From Candidatus Omnitrophota bacterium (GTDB lineage: Bacteria > Omnitrophota > Gorgyraeia > JAGLLT01), in the NCBI GenBank assembly GCA_030630095.1, contig DAOVNW010000017.1, positions 1-10,543 of the forward strand: a DNA stretch of 10,543 nt. Direction: 5' to 3'. The notes beneath the pieces are model-generated. The model worked only from the letters and a program-made list of their open reading frames with translations, was not told the origin of the DNA and did no database searches. This document shows, in pieces, positions 6,574 through 10,543 of this stretch. The position numbers were made by a program, and so were the translations under genes. Each line of letters opens with the position of its first letter. The first letter of the stretch is position 1.

Positions 6574-6998
6574 AACTTCAATTGTTGCTCTGATGTAGTA
6601 TCTTCTCTTTGTCCCTGTATGTATCTTTTTATTGTTTTTTCATCTATCCCAACAATACTTACAAAATATCCTCTTGCCCAAAAGCGCTGCCCCCAATATC
6701 TCTTTCTCAGCTCAGGGAATTCTCTGAATATCCTTTCTGAACTAGTCCCTTTTATCCTTTTCATCACGTATGAAGGAGAATGCTTTGGCGGTACTGATAC
6801 ACACAAATGTACATGATCTTTGCATATTTCTCCTTCCACAATCAATATATCCAGCTCTTCGCATACCTGACTGATTATTTCTTTTATCCTCTTCTTTATC
6901 TCCCCTTCAAGGACATGGAATCTATATTTTGGACACCATACAAAATGATATTTTATGTCATATACTGTATGCGGAGTCTTTCGATATTTTTCCATCAT
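6564..6998 (-). CDS. tnpA: IS200/IS605 Y1 transposase TnpA
   Basis: A 144-residue HUH single-strand transposase, normal in length for the family. Visible signatures are YHFVWCPKYR (residues 17-26), the metal-binding HUH motif H62-V63-H64 within KDHVHLCVSVPPKHSPS, KRIKGTSSERIF (80-91), FWARGYFVS (106-114), and the likely nucleophile Tyr126 in IKRYIQGQ. It excises and inserts the element as single-stranded DNA without duplicating the target. All key residues are present, so it is probably active. The ATG at 6996-6998 is followed at once by a second ATG. The only nearby SD-like run, GGTGG (plus 7025-7029 region), lies in a hairpin arm. Confidence 0.95.
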   Translation of the reverse strand: MMEKYRKTPHTVYDIKYHFVWCPKYRFHVLEGEIKKRIKEIISQVCEELDILIVEGEICKDHVHLCVSVPPKHSPSYVMKRIKGTSSERIFREFPELRKRYWGQRFWARGYFVSIVGIDEKTIKRYIQGQREDTTSEQQLKFWK

Positions 6999-7010
6999 AC
7001 TGATATATTA

Positions 7011-7029
7011 CCACCAACTTCGTTGGTGG
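7011..7029 (-). promoter_or_regulatory. Hairpin masking the tnpA ribosome-binding site
   Basis: CCACCAAC-TTC-GTTGGTGG forms an 8-bp perfect stem 12 bases upstream of the tnpA ATG. On the transcript the 3' arm ends in GGUGG, the only SD-like run before the start, so folding would hide it. RBS-masking stems that keep TnpA scarce are known for IS200. Confidence 0.6.
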
Positions 7030-7034
7030 ACAAC

Positions 7035-7075
7035 AAAAAGTGTGGGGCCTTCGCCCCTTCGCCCCCACGCCCCAC
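7035..7075 (-). terminator. Terminator-like hairpin in the IS200 left end
   Basis: Read on the minus strand, GTGGGGC (plus 7069-7075) pairs with GCCCCAC (plus 7042-7048) and is followed by ACTTTTTG. It lies between the left end and tnpA, where it could stop transcripts entering from the host gene; IS200 is known to carry such a terminator. The loop is long (20 bases), but further GC pairing inside it is possible. Confidence 0.6.
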
Positions 7076-7094
7076 CACCGACTGAAGTCGGTGG
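7075..7094. repeat. IS200 left-end hairpin
   Basis: An 8-bp stem CCACCGAC/GTCGGTGG with loop TGAA lies at the end of the element upstream of tnpA. Its stem matches the right-end hairpin at 6535-6553 exactly. Confidence 0.85.
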
Positions 7095-7100
7095 ATTAGG

Positions 7101-7706
7101 TTACGTATTTAAAGAATCTAAATTATCAGCGGTATAAATAACCTGTCCTCTAACTTGATTATTACCCCAGCCTGGATTTTGAGAAATAACCAACCCCGCC
7201 AATCCGGAAACATATGGACAAGCCATTGAAGTACCGCTTTTAGAGTCATAAGCATTATCTAAAATGGCGCTATATATATTTACTCCGGGAGCGCAAATAT
7301 TTATCCAGCAGCCATAATTAGAAAAACCCGCTCTTTCATCATTACTGTCTGTGGCAGCTATAGCTATTACATTGCTATATCCCGCCGGATAAGATTTCTC
7401 ATTCGTATTTCCATTTCCAGCCGCGGCTAATAAAGTTGCATCTCTGGCATAGGCGTAGTATAGAGCATCTTTTAATGCATCCGAATAGTAATTGCATCCC
7501 CAGCTCATACTTATCACTTCAGCGCCGTTATCAGCCGCGTATTCTATAGCCCGCGCTCCGTCTAATGTAGAACCATAACCATTTAAATCTAAAAATTTTA
7601 ACGACATAACCCTACAATTCCAGCATACACCTGCAATGCCTATTGCATTATCAGTAACCGCGGAGGCAATACCAGCGCAATGAGTTCCGTGGCCATTGTC
7701 ATCCAT
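7101..7706 (-). CDS. Middle segment of broken S8 subtilase: His and Ser catalytic parts
   Basis: A 201-codon frame starting at ATG 7704-7706, ten codons after the amber codon that ends the upstream frame. It carries the rest of the subtilisin fold: NGHGTHCAG with the catalytic His, LLAAAGNGN with the oxyanion-hole Asn, and SGTSMACPYVSGLAGL with the catalytic Ser. It ends at TAA 7101-7103, created at the junction with the IS200 element. The catalytic Asp is in the other frame, so this segment alone cannot be an active protease. No RBS precedes the ATG; it is an internal codon of the ancestral gene and should not be read as a separate protein. Confidence 0.85.
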   Translation of the reverse strand: MDDNGHGTHCAGIASAVTDNAIGIAGVCWNCRVMSLKFLDLNGYGSTLDGARAIEYAADNGAEVISMSWGCNYYSDALKDALYYAYARDATLLAAAGNGNTNEKSYPAGYSNVIAIAATDSNDERAGFSNYGCWINICAPGVNIYSAILDNAYDSKSGTSMACPYVSGLAGLVISQNPGWGNNQVRGQVIYTADNLDSLNT

Positions 7707-7733
7707 GGGATTGTTATCGCTATTTACATAGTC

Positions 7734-7736
7734 CTA
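7734..7736 (-). other. In-frame amber codon in the subtilase gene
   Basis: The sequence reads GAT ATA AGA GGC TAG GAC TAT GTA AAT. Subtilases of this type read D-I-x-G-W-D-(F/Y)-V-N here, so TAG replaces Trp TGG by a single G-to-A change. The frame resumes at once with DYVNSDNNPMDDNGHGTH. Confidence 0.9.
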
Positions 7737-8420
7737 GCCTCTTATATCATCTATATGTCCATTCCCATCATCATCTTCTCCAGCAGCACCATTCAACTCT
7801 GCTTCATTTATCCAAATATTATCCGCTAAATCGGGGTGATCCAAGTCAACACCTGTATCTATTATGGCTATGATTACACTCGTGTTTCCTGTCTCTATAT
7901 CCCAGGCATCGGGCGCGTCTATTTTATCAAGCGCCCACTGAGCATTTGCCAATGCAGTTCTGTCGGCATATTCATTAGGTATGGTCTCACAGGTTTGGTA
8001 AATATAGTTTGGTTCGGCATATTCTATGTTAGGGTCTTTTTTATATTCTTCAATAATGGACAAAATATCAGCATCTTTTGGAAGAGTGATTTTGTAGATA
8101 GATGATAAGTCAGGAATAAATCTCTTTTTGCCGGTTTTAGTAATTAGGTAAGGGATTTTTGGTTTCTTGGCTTTTTTAAAGACTTTCTTTATAAGAATAG
8201 CTTTGTGTTTTTTATTTAAGTTATCTATGGACTTTATGCCTGTAACAACTAAATTCTGTTTTATTATTGGTTTAGCTGTAATTTTATCCGGCTTAAATTT
8301 GATTATTACTTCATCAGGCGCAAAGCCTTCTTTATCTTTAGCAGATACCATAGGCGCTAAAAGAGACGTTAGGATAACTGTTAGAATTATCAGTTTAAAA
8401 AGGCGGGAAACAGCTTTCAT
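7734..8420 (-). CDS. 5' segment of broken S8 subtilase: signal peptide, propeptide and catalytic Asp
   Basis: A 228-codon frame. Residues 1-27 form a Sec signal peptide: MKAVSRLFK, a hydrophobic core, and likely cleavage after PMVSA. Residues about 34-140 are a subtilase propeptide, starting DEVIIKFKPDK and ending with the characteristic NIEYAEPNY. The mature domain begins ALANAQWALDKIDAPDAWDI, with the catalytic Asp188 in VIIAIIDTGVDLDHPDL. The frame ends at TAG 7734-7736. I chose ATG 8418-8420 because AGAGG (8428-8432) lies seven bases before it and the signal peptide starts there. A longer frame from 8489 would begin inside the promoter. What is made today would be at most a truncated, inactive secreted propeptide fragment, unless the amber codon is read through. 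Confidence 0.88.
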   Translation of the reverse strand: MKAVSRLFKLIILTVILTSLLAPMVSAKDKEGFAPDEVIIKFKPDKITAKPIIKQNLVVTGIKSIDNLNKKHKAILIKKVFKKAKKPKIPYLITKTGKKRFIPDLSSIYKITLPKDADILSIIEEYKKDPNIEYAEPNYIYQTCETIPNEYADRTALANAQWALDKIDAPDAWDIETGNTSVIIAIIDTGVDLDHPDLADNIWINEAELNGAAGEDDDGNGHIDDIRG

Positions 8421-8447
8421 AAAAGAACCTCTGAATAGTTCGCATCG

Positions 8448-8465
8448 CGTAAGGATCGTAAGGAT
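8448..8465. repeat. 9-bp direct repeat in the protease leader
   Basis: CGTAAGGAT occurs twice in tandem (8448-8456 and 8457-8465), between the -10 box and the RBS of the subtilase gene. It would lie in the transcript's untranslated leader. Function unknown. Confidence 0.6.
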
Positions 8466-8488
8466 TACTGTATTTATTCTATTATACA

Positions 8489-8517
8489 ATTATACCATGA
8501 GAATTAACTTTACTCAA
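8489..8517 (-). promoter_or_regulatory. Sigma-70-type promoter of the subtilase gene
   Basis: On the minus strand, TTGAGT (plus 8512-8517), a 17-base spacer and TATAAT (plus 8489-8494) make a good housekeeping promoter. A second TATAAT lies eight bases downstream at 8481-8486. The leader to ATG 8420 would be about 60 bases. The promoter position also rules out the longer start at 8489. Confidence 0.7.
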
Positions 8518-8562
8518 GTAAAACTCTTGCCTTTTTAGGGAATATTATTGCTTTCTCCAATT

Positions 8563-8576
8563 TATAGTATATAGTA
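8563..8576. repeat. Two tandem heptamers, TATAGTA x2
   Basis: TATAGTA is repeated twice, followed by degenerate GTAT-rich sequence to about 8604, in the gap between the unknown gene's stop and the subtilase promoter. It shows the same 7-base period as the other spacers. Confidence 0.5.
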
Positions 8577-8610
8577 TGTCGTATTGCAATATAGTCGTGG
8601 GTATTGTAAT

Positions 8611-10543
8611 TTACTCCGCTATAAACTCTCCTTTTTCGCTAACTTCTCCTTCTCCCGCCTCATTACGGCCTCTTACGTCCCAGTTGTATTTTGCTCCTGA
8701 GGTTGTTACATCGGCAGGAATATTATAGGAGTTGGTGGGTATATTATCTTCAGTGTAAACCGGCTCTGCGCTTAGTTTTCCTTTTCCTTCAAAACCTATC
8801 TTTGAGCCTATGGCTACGGCTGAAATTTCAATATCGCTTAATTTTGTCCACAGTGTATCGCAGGCGGCCATGGCTTTCTCCGTTGGTATACAAAAATCAG
8901 AAGACAGCTTTGAGTCGGGATAATATCCTATGTGGTAGACGGGAACTCCGTACTCATCCATGGTATCTCCAAGCATCCTTTTTATACCCATAAGTTGTTT
9001 CTTGACGTCCAGGACAAGCTCTTCCATTGAAAAATCCTCACGGAATTTCTCTTCCCCTATATACCGGCTTAAAGGCCGTCCATTCTCCCAGCCGTTATAA
9101 TACTTATTGTATAAACTTTCTACGCCTTTTACTAACGTCTCTTTCATCTTTTCCAGGAGTTCATCGCTGTATGTGTACGACAGTATGCTGGTAAAAGGAA
9201 CATGTTCATGGATACCTCTATATCTGCAAATCCAGGGATATTTTACATTAAGCCTCAATCCTTCCATAATCAGCTTGGTAATCTCTTCTTCAAATGCCTC
9301 GGCGTACGGTTTAGCGGTCGGAACAAGCTTCTCCAGTTTAAAGTTCCATAAGGCCTGATCATACTGCTCTCCGGTTATGGGATAATAACTGCCTGTTCCT
9401 GAAGTATAGGTTTCAGTTATATCGCCTCCCCATATATATTCCTCTATCAGGCCGGCTTCTTCATAATCTTTAATTATCATCTCCGCTATATATGATATAT
9501 AGGTATCTTCCATCAGGCCTTTGCCGTAAGGTTTCCAGGTACCTGTTATCCAGTTCAGCGGAGACTCTATTAAATGCCCCCACATATTGCCCCAGGCTGT
9601 TCTGGCGCCTATGCCTGTCATATCAACGGATATATCGTAAAGTCTTTCATCCACGTCCTGCTGTCTCTGCCATTCAGTGTAAAAACAACTGCAGTATTCA
9701 CTAAAAACAATAGTTAAAGGCGCTATGGCGACTCCGCAGCCGCGAAGTCCCAATGATACGGGCTTAGAGAGCGGGTTCATCGCTTTATCGGCTAAACATT
9801 CTATTCCCCTGACCCCGAGATACCAGCTGGGAGCTAAAGCGGCCGGCCTTATCATATCGCCTACAAGCTGGTCGTTACTGATGTAATTATCCGAGAGTAC
9901 ATTAAAGACAATCAGGGCCACATCTATGCCGGCGAACCAAAAACCGCCTCTGCGGCTGCCAAGCTCGCGCAGTGCTTTAGATGCCCTCGCTTTCCAGACA
10001 GAATCTTTAACCTCCATACCTTCAATCGGTATGTCTACCTCTATAGTCTTTTCTCCATGTTCGTCAACACCGAGGATTAAATCCATGTAATAATGTAAAT
10101 CATCACCGATACCCATGAAATCCGACAGTTTAATATGCTGTGAAAGCGGTATCCTATAATGCATAACTGAAAAACGCGGGTGGTTGGGGAAGAGGCAGAA
10201 GTTGGCATTGGATTTAGTGATGTCTATCTTGGAATGATAGACCTTTCCATTTATATTAGTGTGGAAGTTTTTAAACATCTGGCCTTCTCCCCAAAGCTTA
10301 ACACCTTCTCCGGAAGGGGCGGCCTCGAACCATATTTTGTTTCCGTTGGCTATATCGAGGCGGAATACTCTTTCTCCGCAGGGGGTACATTCAGGATAGT
10401 TGGGCAGTATCTCCTGCCAGAACATATCAGCCGGCATAACGTATGTACCCACAGCATCGCCCAGGGCTATGGTTTTACCTCCTTTTTCAATAAGTATAAA
10501 AGCTATATTACTGCTTGTGCCTTTCAGCCTTGTGGGAATAAGG
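8611..10543 (-). CDS. Large protein of unknown function, 5' end outside window
   Basis: The frame is open from the window edge to TAA 8611-8613, giving 643 visible codons. The codons before the GTG at 10452 (LIPTRLKGTSSNIAFILIEK, then GGKTIALGDAVG) read on without a stop and look like ordinary protein. GTG is therefore not the start, and the gene begins outside the window. I recognise no catalytic motif. The first 150 residues are beta-rich (DIANGNKIWFEAA, YMDLILGVDEHG), like a secreted beta-sandwich. The middle is helical, rich in Trp and Tyr, with moderately hydrophobic stretches near the residues GGFWFAGIDVALIVFNVL. The last 50 residues (YNWDVRGRNEAGEGEVSEKG) resemble a fibronectin III-like strand pair. 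It ends about 190 bases before the subtilase start, which has its own promoter. An exported or surface protein is my best guess, at low certainty. Confidence 0.7.
   Translation of the reverse strand, partial: LIPTRLKGTSSNIAFILIEKGGKTIALGDAVGTYVMPADMFWQEILPNYPECTPCGERVFRLDIANGNKIWFEAAPSGEGVKLWGEGQMFKNFHTNINGKVYHSKIDITKSNANFCLFPNHPRFSVMHYRIPLSQHIKLSDFMGIGDDLHYYMDLILGVDEHGEKTIEVDIPIEGMEVKDSVWKARASKALRELGSRRGGFWFAGIDVALIVFNVLSDNYISNDQLVGDMIRPAALAPSWYLGVRGIECLADKAMNPLSKPVSLGLRGCGVAIAPLTIVFSEYCSCFYTEWQRQQDVDERLYDISVDMTGIGARTAWGNMWGHLIESPLNWITGTWKPYGKGLMEDTYISYIAEMIIKDYEEAGLIEEYIWGGDITETYTSGTGSYYPITGEQYDQALWNFKLEKLVPTAKPYAEAFEEEITKLIMEGLRLNVKYPWICRYRGIHEHVPFTSILSYTYSDELLEKMKETLVKGVESLYNKYYNGWENGRPLSRYIGEEKFREDFSMEELVLDVKKQLMGIKRMLGDTMDEYGVPVYHIGYYPDSKLSSDFCIPTEKAMAACDTLWTKLSDIEISAVAIGSKIGFEGKGKLSAEPVYTEDNIPTNSYNIPADVTTSGAKYNWDVRGRNEAGEGEVSEKGEFIAE

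Larger units (their letters stand above)
6523..7103 (-). mobile_element. IS200/IS605-family element, tnpA only
   Basis: About 0.58 kb between the two halves of the subtilase gene. It holds a single tnpA and no tnpB, as in IS200. Subterminal hairpins mark both ends: CCACCGAC-TGAA-GTCGGTGG at 7075-7094 (left end, upstream of tnpA) and CCACCGAC-TTT-GTCGGTGG at 6535-6553 (right end). There are no terminal inverted repeats or obvious target duplication, as expected for single-strand Y1 transposition. The outer limits are set by where subtilase coding resumes and may be off by up to about five bases. Confidence 0.88.
3886..8420 (-). pseudogene. Composite interrupted gene: secreted S8 subtilase with beta-helix and dockerin
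   Basis: Three frames join into one ancestral gene of about 1,320 codons. The first break is TAG at 7734-7736, where the protein reads DDIRG-stop-DYVNSDN; subtilases of this group have Trp at that site, and TGG to TAG is one base change. The second break is an IS200/IS605 insertion at about 6523-7103 between ...YTADNLDSLNT and AYADKLGQGRIN..., which rejoin to a normal subtilase ending. Asp188, His244 and Ser398 (composite numbering) and the oxyanion Asn336 are all kept. The intact product would be an exported protease anchored through its dockerin. Recent inactivation is likely, as no other frameshift is visible over about 4 kb. Confidence 0.88.

Noticed and set aside
8421..8489. Longer start for the subtilase at 8489
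   Set aside because: It lies within the -10 box of a good promoter, and the signal peptide and RBS both point to 8418-8420.
10450..10452. GTG as the start of the large unknown gene
   Set aside because: The frame continues upstream through 30 protein-like codons to the window edge, and no SD lies at a suitable distance before the GTG.

Overview
The window comes from a moderately AT-rich bacterial genome. It carries type II secretion parts, a large secreted subtilase with beta-helix, Ig-like, PKD and dockerin modules, and a decayed glycosidase locus. This mix suggests a Gram-negative, polymer-degrading bacterium from an environmental lineage, possibly of the Omnitrophota/PVC type. That placement is inference; no marker gene is present. 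Every gene I could support is on the minus strand, so the window reads from high to low coordinates.

Layout in the direction of transcription: (1) 10543-8611, the 3' part of a long gene of unknown function, open through the window edge. (2) 8420-3886, one broken gene for a secreted S8 subtilase of about 1,320 residues: signal peptide, propeptide, subtilase domain, beta-helix, two Ig-like domains, PKD and dockerin. It has a clear promoter and RBS. It is cut twice: by an in-frame amber codon where the family has Trp, and by a ~0.58 kb IS200/IS605 element carrying only tnpA, near the end of the peptidase domain. Otherwise both halves are well preserved. (3) 3885-3551, a gene-free spacer with heptamer tandem repeats and the hicB promoter. 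(4) 3550-3225, a hicBA toxin-antitoxin remnant in which a deletion fuses the end of hicB to the middle of hicA, out of frame. (5) 3210-2217, a compressed graveyard: pieces of a LacI-type regulator, a GH3 beta-glucosidase with a PA14 insert, and a CBM32 (F5/8 type C) domain, in that order and same strand, each shortened by deletions. (6) 2216-1747, a short MerR-type HTH gene with an upstream 26-bp dyad. (7) 1680-15, an ExeA/GspA-type AAA ATPase followed by a GspC/PulC-like inner-membrane protein, probably the start of a type II secretion cluster continuing past the window.

Two repeat families stand out. A 39-bp near-perfect palindrome occurs at 1695-1733 and 2484-2522, one copy just upstream of the ATPase gene and one at the broken end of the CBM32 remnant. 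Separately, several intergenic gaps contain tandem 7-bp units of differing sequence (1-14, 748-779, 3764-3798, 3863-3883, 8563-8576). I see no tRNA, rRNA or CRISPR array.

Functionally, the secretion ATPase and GspC-like protein could serve export of proteins such as the dockerin-bearing protease, but this link is only contextual. The middle of the window is a region of active gene loss.
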